From Dreissena polymorpha (lineage: Eukaryota; Mollusca; Bivalvia; Myida; Dreissenidae): a stretch of DNA of 64,000 nucleotides. The position numbers and the translations under genes are program-made. Of the stretch, positions 33,601 through 44,619 are shown piece after piece. Each line of letters starts with the position of its first letter. The stretch's first letter is position 1. The notes under the pieces are model-generated. The model was given only the letters and a program-made list of their open reading frames with translations. It was not told where the DNA came from and searched no databases. The stretch spans positions 122,527,640-122,591,639 of the forward strand of contig NC_068357.1 of NCBI RefSeq assembly GCF_020536995.1, written 5' to 3'.

Positions 33601-36600
33601 AAAAGGAAACCACGAGGTTAAGATTTGACTCACAATTTTGTAATTGCATCTTCACAAACTTTCCTGATCGTCTTTTCAGTAAAAATTTTGTTCTTAAGTT
33701 AAACAAGAGGGCCATGATGGCCCTGAATCGTTCACCTGACTAACCAAATACAATCCCAACCCAGATTTCATCAAGATAAACATTCTGACCGAATTTCATA
33801 AAGATTGGATGAAAACTGTGACCTCTACTGTCTACACAAACAAATTGTTGATGGTTTTTCTATTATTTGACCTAGTGACCTAGTTTTTGACCTCAGATGA
33901 CCCAAATACAATCTCAACCCAGATTTCATCAAGATAAACATTCTGACCAAATTTCATAAAGATTGGATAAAAACTGCGACCTCTATTGTCTACACAAGGT
34001 TTTTCTATTATTTGACCTAATTTTTGGCCTAGTCAGGCTTCCTGAAAAGGCCGGACTTGTCCGGCAAAATTCTTTACGGTCCGGCGAAGTTTCTAATATT
34101 GCCGGTCCTTGTGACAGGCCAAACAAAATTTGACTAAATACAGAAAAGTCTAATATTTGCAAAAAGAACGACTACATCCAATTGGAATCACTCTTTTAGT
34201 GAATTTCGAGCCTTTTTGTCATTAAGAACACTAATGCGTTACTAGTTCTTAAGAGTACTCTCCCTTTGTTGTTGTTTTTCAAAAACATCAATGTCATTGT
34301 TCCGACATATAACCATCTATCCAATTACAAAGGTTGTAACAAAAAACTACAAATGAAAAAAATTCTTATACAAATGATCGAAATTGTCAAATTTGAAGTT
34401 GTCATCATCATATATAAGCAAAGTTTTGCTTTATGTATGGTCGGAACGCATGAAATAACACAGAAATGTGCTTATATCAGTGTAATGTTGCATAATGCCA
34501 TTATCATTTTATTTTTGATAATATAAAACAGATAGTTTTGTAAAATATTGATATTGTACGGAGAATATATAAGAGTATATTTTGTACAAGTTGACTACAT
34601 AATTACATATTATATTGAATGAATCCCATATTTTAATATTAAAGTGTGTTACATTTGCATAAGAACACATAATGATTTGATGTTATATGTTCCAAAATCA
34701 ATTACTTATAGTTGTCCAATACTTATACACAGACTGCACATTGCAATAAATATGAGTTAAACATTACTAAATTCTTCAGTTATAAACTCACGCTGTTCGG
34801 TCAGGTGAATTTTTGTCCGGACAGGCTTACTTTTCCATCAGCCTGTCTGGTTGACAGGCACTGTTTGGGACTTTTCAGGAAGCCTGCCTAGTGACCTAGT
34901 TTTTGACCCCAAATGACCCAAATACAATCCCAACCCAGCTTTTATCAAGATAAACATTCTGACCAAATTTCATAAAGATTGGATGAAAACTGTGACCTCT
35001 ACTGTCTACCCAAGGTTTTTCTTTTATTTGACCTAGTTTTTGACCTAGTGACCTAGTTTTTGACCCCAGATGACCCAAATACAATACCAACCCAGATTTT
35101 ATCAAGATAAACATTCTGACCAAATTTCATTAAGATTGGATGAAAACTGACCTCTACTGTCTACACAAGGTTTTTCTATTATTTGACCTAGTTTTTGACC
35201 CCAGATGACCCAAATACAATCCCAACCCAGTTTTCATCAAGATAAACATTCTGACCAAATTTCATAGGCTGGATGAAAACTGCGACCTCTATTGTCTACA
35301 CAAGGTTTTTCTATTATTTGACCTATTATGTGACCTAGTTTTTGACCCCAGATGACCCAAATACAATCCCAACCCAGATTTCATCAAGATAAACATTCTG
35401 ACCAAATTTCATAAAGATTGGCTGAAAACTGTGACCTCTACTATCTACACAAACAAATTGTTGACGGACGCACACACACACACACAACGGACGCCGGACA
35501 TCACACGGTCACATAAGCTCACCATGTCACTTCGTGACAGGTGAGCTAAAAACACAGCAAAAATGCTACAAAATATATATGCATCACATTGTATTGCCTT
35601 ACCATCCAACCCCTCCAGCCATTGCTGTCTTCGGTGGCAGAAACCAGTTTCTCTACGATACAGGTGTTATCACATGAGCTACTGGTGGCAACTAGCACAT
35701 CCGAAATGGTGATGTGGATACCAGCGTTCTTGTACTCTGTGGTGATGTTGGTGGTACCAGACACCATACCAATCAAAACCCTATGAAGAATGAACACAAT
35801 TGACTTGCTCATAAAAAACTGTTAAGAGGATTGTTTTGATGCTATGAATTATTTCTCAATTCTTTATTAAGACTTAGCAGATACTTCATGAAAATAATAA
35901 TCCAGCATAAATCATATTTAACCCTTTACCCCTTAGAAAGATAAAAATAATTAAAGACTTTTCTTACTATATTTAAGTTTTAAAGGCTCCATTTCCAACC
36001 CTTAAATTCTGCTGAGCAGCAAACAGCATAAAACCAGAACAGACTGCGAGTTACTCGCTGTTCTGGTTTTATGCGCTTTGCACATACACTGTAACTCCAA
36101 TATAACGCGCTCCGTTATAACGCTGAATCCAATATAACGCGGGGGGTGCTTGGATACCATTTTTTTCTCCAACCTTCCATTTGATTTCTGATTTAAATCT
36201 GTATTATGCAACTTCATGTATTTTCAGACAATTCAAAGATGGCGGCAATCACATGTTGATTGCTTTATTCAACCGTCCGTTGAACCGATTATAATCGCCT
36301 CGAGGTTAAACAACACCGACAGCTAATTGGTGTTAATCTGTTGTGTAATGTCAATAAAGGTGTGAAAAACTCGCGTGTCAGTGTTTATTACATGTATTTC
36401 TCATCAGAGCGGTTCAGTGCGTTAATTTCCATAAGTTAAGTGCAAGCGGGATAGTTATACAATTAAAGTAATTCAAAACGATTGAAACATTCTTACTTTG
36501 ATATGGTTGCAGTTTGACTATATTACATGAGCGGCTGTGAAATATACTGCCCACTGTATAAAACAACTTTTTCTGTCATTTCATTATCATTCTAGTATTA

Positions 36601-37689
36601 TGTCATTTAATCTTCCAGTTTGTGTAAAAGAAATTAAATAATGCAGACGATTTATTTACATGCGAACGCAGTGTACCGGTAATTGTTTACAGAGTTTCAC
36701 TTTCATTTTTGCGCGGTATCAGAAAGTCCTCGGGAAACACGTTTTTTGCATGCGTATGACGCAATAAAACAATTTTTTGTACATGAATCGTATTGCATTC
36801 AATCTAAATTTAAAGTCGCTCTGCACCATAATGCACTGTACTCTTTAACACTTCTGAAAATGGCATATATGAATACGGTTGTGTTTACGAATTTCTTAAA
36901 CATATATCGTCATTAATGTTCAAGATTATTATTTTTTAAGTGATGTTGCAATTTTATTGGATTATCGGATAAATGTGCACATAAGAAAAGCGGTATGTAT
37001 ACTGTTATCGATACGATTCGGTTTATATGCATGTATTTGCGTCAACACAGCATGGCAATATACATGACCTACATTATAGGCTATTCTATACCTGTTTTTT
37101 TTTATAGCGCCCTGCAGTAAATGAGCTCAAAACTTATAACGCGGATCCGTTATAACGCTGTTTCGCGGCTTGGATCCCAATGACCGCGCTATATTGGAGT
37201 TACAGTGTAGCCATTTTCAATTTGCTTTTAAGTGGGAAAGGGTCAATACAGATTGCCAAACAGTCCAGCTATAGCCTTTTTTGTTGCATGTGCACTGTAA
37301 ACGCCATGAAGACATTGCCTAAGTATTATCTCAAATATTGAATTACAATAAGTAACATATGTATAACACATTAATACTGTGAACATCATAATTGAAATGT
37401 TATCTATTGTTGTTAAATTCTTATACTTGACATCATATATTCACCTTTCTCTGCCTGGTTTATCTGAGAAGGAGTCTGCAATGGCTCTCCACCGCTTGAC
37501 CAAGTTCAAGTTGTCAGCCTGGTCCATTGTGTGCTGACCGGCTGTGTTCTCATTCAGCAATGTGTCATTGCCCTCAACGAGATGCTGTAGCCCCTGCACT
37601 GCAAACCCGTCCACACCTTTCTCAAACCAGAACCTCAGGATACCCTACAGGGAGAATCCTGGTTAAATATTATTGTTTCTAGATAAATA

Positions 37690-37773
<84 letters not shown>

Positions 37774-40700
37774 AACAAATACATAAATTATAATCTGTCA
37801 AAAGATCATGAAGGATGCAATTATCTAAAATTAACCAAGAATAATTCAACATTTTGCTAAGCAAAATTAAACACACATTTATTTACTGAGTGGTGTAATT
37901 AAGCTTTTTTCAATTTTCACTTGACTGAATGCGGATGGAAATTAGCAGGTACCAACAAGCCAATGGAGCATATATGGTGTGGGGGAAAAAACTCAAGATT
38001 TCTCATAACATGTTTATGAAGTATTGGGAGAACAACAGTAGGATAACATAGAAAATGATAAGCCTAGTTCCCGGAAAACCAGCGAAAAGCATGTGCGTTT
38101 AGTGTCGTCCTTGATTAGCCTGTCCAGTTCCTACAGGCAAATCAAGGACGACACCTTCTACCCAGACTGGATTTTCAATTAGAAGAGACTTCCTTTGGAG
38201 TATAATGTCTAGAAAAAGCAGAAGTGTCTTCTCTAATCTGGAAAGATTCTTTGCATGTTAAGTTTAGTTTTCCAAGAGAATGCTCAAATGACTGTGCTAA
38301 TTTCAAGCAATGTACTTACATCAAGTTCAGCCAGGACTGTCTCATTGCGGAGGTTGAGCTCAGGGTACTTGAGGCTGGAGGAGTGGTAGTACCATTGCTT
38401 CCTCACATTGGAGTACGTCCATGCTGGCTGATTATCAACAGTCACCTGCAGAACAGTAAAATAACATTGTACATGGGACTTTTTTAAATGCAGATGACAT
38501 GGACTATCATAAAGGTAATATAACATTTGCTTGAGTATTAATACTTTAACAACATTTGAAACTAGAAATGGCGCGGCAGAGGCCGACGCGTATCACCAAG
38601 CCGCATGTTTGACCCAGGGGCGCCCAGGGTTGGTAATGGGGCCATGCATAGTTGAGATTGACCGTATTGTCATAAGAGAAGTTCAGTATCAATTAGAAGT
38701 GAGTCGGTGTAGAAATGAAGAAATTATAGTAAAAGGCAATTTTGGGTGGGCGTGGCCTATGTGGGCGGGGTGCCCCAGGGTTGGTAATGGGGCCATACAT
38801 AGTTGAGATGGACTGTATTGTCATAAAAGAGGTTCAGTATCAATTTGAAGTAAATGGATGTAGAAATGAAGAAATTATACTTAAAGGCAATTTTGGGTGG
38901 GCGTGGCCTATGTGGGTGGGGCGCCCCAGGGTTGGTAATGGGGCAATGCATAGTTGAGATTGACTGTATTGTCATAAGAGAGGTTCAGTATCAATTTGAA
39001 GTGAATCTATGTAGAAATGAAGAAATTATAGTAAAAGGCTATTTTGGGTGGGTGTGGCCTATGTGGGCGAGGCGCCCCAGGGTTGGTAATGGGGCCATGC
39101 ATAGTTGAGATAAACCTTATTTTCATAAGAGAGGTTCAGTATCAATTTGAAGTGAATCAGTGTAGAAATGAAGAAATTGTAGTAAAAGGCAATTTTAGTT
39201 GGGCGTGGCCTATGAGGGTGGGGCGCCCCAGGGTTGGTAATGGGGACATGCATAGCTGAGACTGACCAGGGTTCGCCAAAACCGTCGGTCCGCCGGTCCT
39301 GACCGGCAAATTTTTCTAAGGACCGACAAGTGATTTAAGATAATCGGTCCGACTGACCGACACAATCCGATGAAAAATGGTTTCCAAAAAATCACTCAAA
39401 GTGTATAATATGCTATTGGATTAATAGAAGGTAAATGCTTTTTGTTCAACTTCTGTCAAAATCCTTTTTTCTTACCTACATTTTGATGTTTTGATAATTA
39501 AAGTTGGATTAAAATTAAATATCACATGCGAGTTCAAAATCAACGGTCTTTGTTAAAAAAAGGACGAGTGCGTCCGCCATTTTATTTGTTCCATTTAATT
39601 TATCCACAACAAAAACCGCATGAAAATTTGTTTCAACAGGTATTTGTGAGCATTTCTGTTAAATAATTTCATTATTATATTGTTCTGGGAAGGATATATT
39701 TTAATTTACACACCAACAGTTTCTGAAATCAAAATTAGATTTTTCACCTGGTTTACTATATTTCGGATAGTTTAAAATTTGGACATATGGATATTTATGT
39801 TTTGATTTGTTGTTGATAGTTTGTAGCAATATGTTTTGTGTTATTTCAGACAACAAGAATGGATGGTGGTAACTATCATGGGCCTTTCTATCAAGAAATA
39901 GGTGTGAAAGACATTCATTTAATTGAACCTGGAAATCAACCACCTCAGCTAAGAGAAAATATTTTAACAATAGGTGTTTTTTTAGAACTTGTGAAATCGG
40001 CTAATAAACAGAAATTGAAGTTATCCAAAGTGGTGTGAATGGGTGTGTGCAATTAAGTCAAACTTGATTGGATGTCACCCTAACTTTTCGAGAACACGGA
40101 TTTGTAGAGCTGTGCAGGCTAAAAAACAGTTTTACAACAAGAAGTTTTAAAAGAATACCTTTGGTGAATATGTGGTTTATTATTAATATAATAATTGTTT
40201 AATTATATCGACTTTGGGCATGTTTTTATTGTATTTATGTGATTAAAACCAATAAACATAAAAAAGGTACTCTCTTTTGTTGTGTTTTGCTGTTATAGTT
40301 TAGTCGGACAGTGGGACTGACAGAAACTGATTCGGACTGACAAAAATTTCAAGTCTGTCAGTCCGAATGACTGACAGATTTTTCAAGTTTTGGCGAACTC
40401 TGACTGACCATATTTTCATAAGAGAAGTTCAGTATCAATTTGAAGTGAATCGGTGTAGAAAAAAAGAAATTATAGTAAAATGCAATTTTGGGTGGGTGTG
40501 GCCTATGTGGGCGGTGCGCCCCAGGGTTGGTAATGGGGCCATGCATAGTTGAGATTGACCGTATTGTCATAAGAGAGATTCAGTATCAATTTGAAGACAA
40601 TCAGTGTAGAAATGAAGAAATTATAGTAAAATAACCTTAAAAAAAATGAGTAGAAATCTCTGACCCAGCCCCACCCCAACCCCCATAACTTTTGACCCAG

Positions 40701-43011
40701 GGGTCAGATCAAAATTCCAAACAGTGTAGGGTCGCTCATATTCTCATAGCTACCATGTATGTAAGTTTCAAGGTTCTAGTGCTAATAGTGTAGGAGGAGA
40801 TAGTGGCCAGGATGGACAGACAGACAGACGGCGGGGATAACCACAACATCCCCACGCTTTTCAAAAAGCGTGGGGGATAATAAAAGCTAGGAATTAAAAG
40901 GATGTCTTAATAAGACTGCTGCCAAATAATAAACGATCAAAGCATTCACTGAATGTAAAGCAAAAAATAATTTAGTTTTCGTCAAGTAACACTTTGAAAA
41001 CATGGCATTTTTTACTTTTATGAATTATCAAAAATGATGCCAATTTGTAATGCCTCACCACATACCCAGTTGTTTGGTGGAGATGTTGAGCTCTTTCCAT
41101 CCGCCCAGATGTAGTAGTCGGCATAGTCAGCGTCCCTAGTTTCACTCTTGTTGAACCACTGGTGGGTCTTGCCAGTGTAGTTTGGAATGAAGTCCAAGAT
41201 CAGTTTCATACCTGCAGAGAACAATCAAAACAGGAGCAATTTTTCAAACAAATCAATACTGGATGTAAAAAAATGGTTTTAAGTTTATAAGCAAGTATTT
41301 AAAAGTAAATGTATATAAGGGAACAGACACTAGGGTTAGAATTAGATGTCCTTATTCATAAATGCTACATAGGATCAAGTAAGAAGTATATATTTGCACC
41401 AAATTGTTCTAAAATGTGCCAGTATTTCATAAATGATTTGTGTTAAAGAGGTAAGCGCTTTTAATATCAAACAGCGAATATGCAAGTGGATATATTACCC
41501 TTCTTCTTCGTGTTCTTTCTAAGATCATCAAATGCAGCCATTCCACCGAGGATCTCAGAGACTTTCTTGTGATCGACAACATCTTGTCCTTCGTATGAGT
41601 CTTTACCAGCCTCATAGATGGAGTTGATCCACAGTGCATTTACTCCGATATCCTCGAAGTAGCTAATCTTTGCATTGATACCTTTAATAAACAGATTCTA
41701 ACAATTATGCAACAAAGACAGAGTAACGAGTAGATAAAAGATCAATTATCATGGACGAACCATCTTTTGAACCTTTTAAATTTTGACACATCAAATATAG
41801 TGACAATTTAGATTGAAAATAGTAAAACATATTAATAGGAACTCTTTTTGATAAATAACTTGTTTCCACATGGCTGGCAACTTTAATTGTTATGTTAGTC
41901 CTCTTTTGATAACCGATTTTTTTAAGTTTCCAGCACCACCATATCATGTAAAACTTTCAATGCCGCCCAAACAACTAGAACCTTATTTCAAACCCTTCAG
42001 TGTACACCATTAAAAATTGATTCGCCCCATGATTTGACTATGGCGACGTGACTTATTACAGCAGCCGATTTGTGTAAATTGTGAAAAGTTAAGAAAGAAA
42101 ATAAGACCATGTTTTTATAAGTTTTTTTAATGAAAATCATTACATTTGTAAAAAGCATTTAGGAATAATAGGAGTGTTACGTGTTTTATGATAAATCCAC
42201 CTATTCTACAGGTTTTTGAAGCATTTTCGTTGATTTGCCGCTATGTGAGAGTCAGCATAAACAAATAACTTATTAACAAAAAAAGGTGACGAAGTGCGTG
42301 TGCGTAAGAAATGTAAGCAAATGACGGGTTCGAAAAGAGGTGAGGTTCGAGAAGAGATACTTTCACGATATTTCGCAACAGTTTAATTTAAAGCAACCTT
42401 TCGGGTGATTGTCTGGCAGTTTGTGGCAGTGGTCTCTGTTTGACAACACTTGACCATCAACAAGTAAAATGGTGCCTGCTTAAGATTTTTTTTTTGCACA
42501 CATGTTTCTCTCTTATACTTAACATATGTTTACCTTAATTTACAAGTTAAAAACTCCTATTATAAGTAAAGTTGACTGTTAATTGCTTACCATGAAGATC
42601 TCCAATTCCAGCGCCGGCGTCGTTCTTGTCGGTTGTGGTGTCGAGGAAGGACTTTGGTTGCACCTGATAGATCACGTCCTTTTGGTACCATTTCAGGTTA
42701 GGTCGCTCTGGACACTTGGGCGCGAACACGATGATCAACACCGCGGCCACCAGCATCGCCAGCCAGCCGACCCAGAATAGGATGAACAAGATCTTCCTGG
42801 TGCGCACCCAGAACGGGTCGTCGGCATATTTCATTAACTCCTCCTTGCCGAGTCCATTGAACGAAGCCTCTGAACTTGAGCCGACCTCCACCACGACGTG
42901 CGAATCGTCGCCATTTTGAATGAACTTCGCTTTCGAATCGTCAAGTTCGGTCGTGTAGAAGTCATCTTTATCTTTCTCTGGCAAAGGATGGTTAGCGTTT
43001 TCGTTCGCCAT
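30626..43011 (-). CDS. SLC3A2: SLC3A2/4F2hc-like heavy chain of heteromeric amino acid transporters
   Basis: Nine coding exons in transcript order: 42591-43011, 41499-41681, 41066-41211, 38320-38445, 37445-37644, 35603-35780, 33264-33431, 32706-32828, 30626-30955; 1875 nt, 624 aa, all GT/AG and in phase. A type II membrane glycoprotein: acidic cytosolic tail 1-68, 'WVRTR' at the membrane, one span at about 74-96, then Cys100, the family position for the disulphide to the LAT light chain. 'FNGLGKEELMKYADDPFWVR' mirrors human 4F2hc. The ectodomain is a glycosidase-like barrel ('LILDFIPNYTGKTHQWFN', 'GVDGFAVQGLQ', 'LPGTPIVYYGDEIAM', 'RTPMLW'). The catalytic Asp of true alpha-glucosidases is Gln309, so no hydrolase activity is expected. 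Known role: chaperones and localises SLC7 light chains. The ectodomain also resembles rBAT (SLC3A1), so an ancestral SLC3 label is possible. Several introns are filled by mobile elements. Confidence 0.92.
31229..32286 (+). repeat. HINE-like element with ~140-bp monomers
   Basis: Starts 'aacaagagggcattgatggc' and ends 'atgtcacttcgtgacaggtg' plus 'agctaaaaaa', a perfect hairpin. About six monomers contain 'cccagatttcatcaagataa', 'gatgaaaactgtgacctct' and 'gacctagtgacctagttttt'. SLC3A2 intron 8. Its 3' end plus flank is tandemly duplicated (to 32470). Confidence 0.75.
32178..32470 (+). repeat. Two ~146-bp tandem copies spanning element end and flank
   Basis: The stretch from 'ggatgaaaactgtgacctct' through the 3' hairpin and into unique flank ('ctttaatattgtgtagcttt') occurs twice in a row, the second copy beginning near 32325. 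The copies look identical, so this is a recent segmental duplication. Confidence 0.85.
33702..35549 (+). repeat. HINE-like element interrupted by a TIR transposon
   Basis: Starts 'aacaagagggccatgatggc' and ends 'atgtcacttcgtgacaggtg' plus 'agctaaaaa'. The same family as 31229-32286, with about seven monomers and an expanded (AC)n at 35470-35486. The array is interrupted by the TIR element 34034-34886. SLC3A2 intron 6. Confidence 0.75.
34034..34886. mobile_element. TIR DNA transposon, 853 bp, non-autonomous (G1)
   Basis: Perfect 16-bp inverted ends 'caggcttcctgaaaag' / 'cttttcaggaagcctg', flanked by the 6-bp duplication CCTAGT (34028-34033 and 34887-34892). Subterminal 'ggccggacttgtccggc' and 'gcctgtctggttgacaggc' are themselves palindromic. 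AT-rich interior without a transposase. Superfamily not assigned; shares a 6-bp duplication and CAG-starting ends with 39267-40402. Confidence 0.85.
35928..37246. repeat. M2 MITE split by a pogo/Tigger-like element
   Basis: The left part 'ttaaccctttaccccttaga' through hairpin 'cagaacagactgcgagttac' and the right part 'gccattttcaatttgctttt' to 'gtgggaaagggtcaa' belong to one M2 copy, split at a TA by the element 36087-37207. SLC3A2 intron 5. Confidence 0.65.
36087..37207. mobile_element. pogo/Tigger-like TIR element, non-autonomous, 1.1 kb
   Basis: Inverted ends 'cactgtaactccaatataac' and 'atattggagttacagtg' are flanked by TA on both sides. Subterminal 'gttataacgctgaatcc' and 'gttataacgctgtttcg' repeat the 'ttataacg' word typical of Tigger-type ends. 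No transposase remains; the longest inner ORF (77 codons) is not recognisable. Confidence 0.75.
37690..37768. repeat. (AT)n microsatellite
   Basis: Nearly 80 bp of pure alternating AT, interrupted by 'acat'. SLC3A2 intron 4, about 45 bp after the exon at 37644. Confidence 0.95.
38065..38290. repeat. Fold-back MITE F1, diverged
   Basis: 'gcatgtgcgtttagtgtcgt' and the inverted pair 'gtcgtccttgattagcctgt' / 'aaatcaaggacgacacc' mark an F1 relative. It lies close to the SLC3A2 exon at 38320. Confidence 0.6.
39267..40402. mobile_element. TIR DNA transposon, 1136 bp (G2)
   Basis: Ends 'cagggttcgccaaaac' / 'gttttggcgaactctg' (15 of 16 pair), flanked by the 6-bp duplication ACTGAC (39261-39266 and 40403-40408). 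Subterminal 'ggtccgccggtcctgaccgg' and 'gactgacagaaactgattcg' are repetitive. It contains one exon-like ORF behind a good acceptor ('gtgttatttcag' at about 39838) but no transposase that I recognise. Confidence 0.85.
39851..40038 (+). other. Exon-like ORF inside TIR element G2
   Basis: After the acceptor 'tgttatttcag' an ORF of about 62 codons runs to a stop at 40038 and includes 'MDGGNYHGPFYQEIGVKD' and 'LRENILTIGVFLELVK'. It reads like protein, unlike the AT-rich noise around it. It could be the last exon of a lost transposase or captured host sequence. I do not recognise it. Confidence 0.35.
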
Positions 43012-44619
43012 TTTGTAACGTCCAAACTAACTGTTGAATCTTATTTAATACGTGTATGCTTTAATAATTTGCGTTTACCATCTAAGCGTCCGCCTTCTGT
43101 TCTGACGCAACACACCTATCATACGGGGACTTGGATCGTTTGGAATAGACTCATATTTATCGCGGGGGTTTAATATCCTATCGAATGAATAATTGTATAA
43201 GTCTTTTACATGTTTAGCGTTTTCAACAAAATTTCTACTTTTAATGGACATATTTTATTCAACTGCATAAATAGCTATATAAATTAATAAAATAAACATG
43301 TAAAAATGAATTAAATTTACACACACATCGGCCAAATAAAAAGTATTGGTATCGCCCATTTCCAATGGAATCCGGTTTCGTCAGCTGCGGTGCGCATGGT
43401 TACTTCTTCTCAACGACCGACTAAGCAAGCACGTGTTACCAATTTGATGTTGCGTCATCGAAGCCTATCTACTTGATCAACTCAAGCGACACAGTGAGCA
43501 CGTGCTCCCCAAACACACGGGGTACAACCGCATAAATATATCTACATATTTACAATTACACACATGAATAGATCTAATGCTTAATTAACAAAATAGTGTT
43601 CTCATATCAATGGCTTGGACAGGATGGATTTCACTCGAACTTTCACATATTAAAGCAAAGACCTATATCTATAGGTCTTTGATTAAAGGGGCCTTTTCAC
43701 GTTTTGGTAAATTGACAAAATTGAAAAATGTTATTTCAGATTCGAAAATTTTCGTTTTAGTTACATTTGTGAGGAAATAGTAATACTGAACATTTAACAT
43801 GCTCTAAAATAGCCATTATATGCATCTTCTGACGATTTAAAAACATGAAAATTATAAAGCGTTGCAGCGCGAAACGCGAGAGTTCTGTTGTTGTTGTTAT
43901 ATTTTATGAAACTACGAGGATTGCTTATAAAACTTGTGTCAAGCCGAAATGAATATTTTGGGAAATGTTATGAAGAACAACTATGGCCTTTTTATGGCAA
44001 CTTCATGTTTGTCATAGTCAGCAAAACCCCAGAAAAACTTGTCAGATATTGTTATATGGGATTGGAGTCTTGTCATAAATTCGGTCAATCAGTCAGACAT
44101 GCACACATACATGCAATTCATATTTCTGGTCAGACTTTGTGTCAGACACTCATTGTTTTGTGAGATTTAAAATAAATAAATACAATAACTGTAGATCTAA
44201 TATAAGCTTTTTCTAATTAACGGTAAGCACGTTCATAAATGTAACAATACATAACTTGAGGCTAGCATTTGTAACAATGTCACCTCATAGACATTTGATG
44301 TTTACATGTAAAGGACTGCAAATTAATCCTCTGCAACATTTTTACTTGGAGAAACTCTGCGTTTGTTGTCAGTAAAGCTTGTCTAAAGTGCATATACAAC
44401 AAATAACCGAGAAAACACTAAATATGTATAAAAAAGCAACATTTTCAATCAAAGCAAATTTGGGGAAAATGTCCGAAACTTTCCTGTTGATTTGAGTGTA
44501 TGTCATATTGTTCTTTTTTCATTTATGTGAAACTTCAACTACTGTTCAATGCAAGATGTTTTAAAAAAGATCATAAAAAGCACGTCTCCCCTTTATTTTA
44601 CTGTTAAAAGAATGGTTAT
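43012..44619. other. Upstream region of SLC3A2, probable promoter side
   Basis: Intergenic, between the SLC3A2 start and the TIR element at 44620. The first ~500 bp should hold the SLC3A2 promoter and 5' leader; no core element is obvious. Near 43680, 'aaaggggccttttcacgttt' looks like a dispersed repeat start. The rest shows nothing I can name. Confidence 0.35.

Larger units (their letters stand above)
38562..40870 (+). repeat. HINE-like element with 153-bp monomers, interrupted by TIR element
   Basis: Starts 'aactagaaatggcgcggcag' and ends with the hairpin 'ccccacgcttttcaaaaagc' plus 'gtggggg', preceded by 'ggacagacagacagacgg'. About five and a half monomers, each beginning 'agggttggtaatggggccat'. 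153 bp equals 51 codons, so ORFs run through with a repeated peptide ('VQYQFEVN'). The array is split at 39267-40402. SLC3A2 intron 3. Confidence 0.75.

Noticed and set aside
37679-37876. ORF of alternating Tyr-Ile
   Set aside because: Produced by the (AT)n microsatellite.
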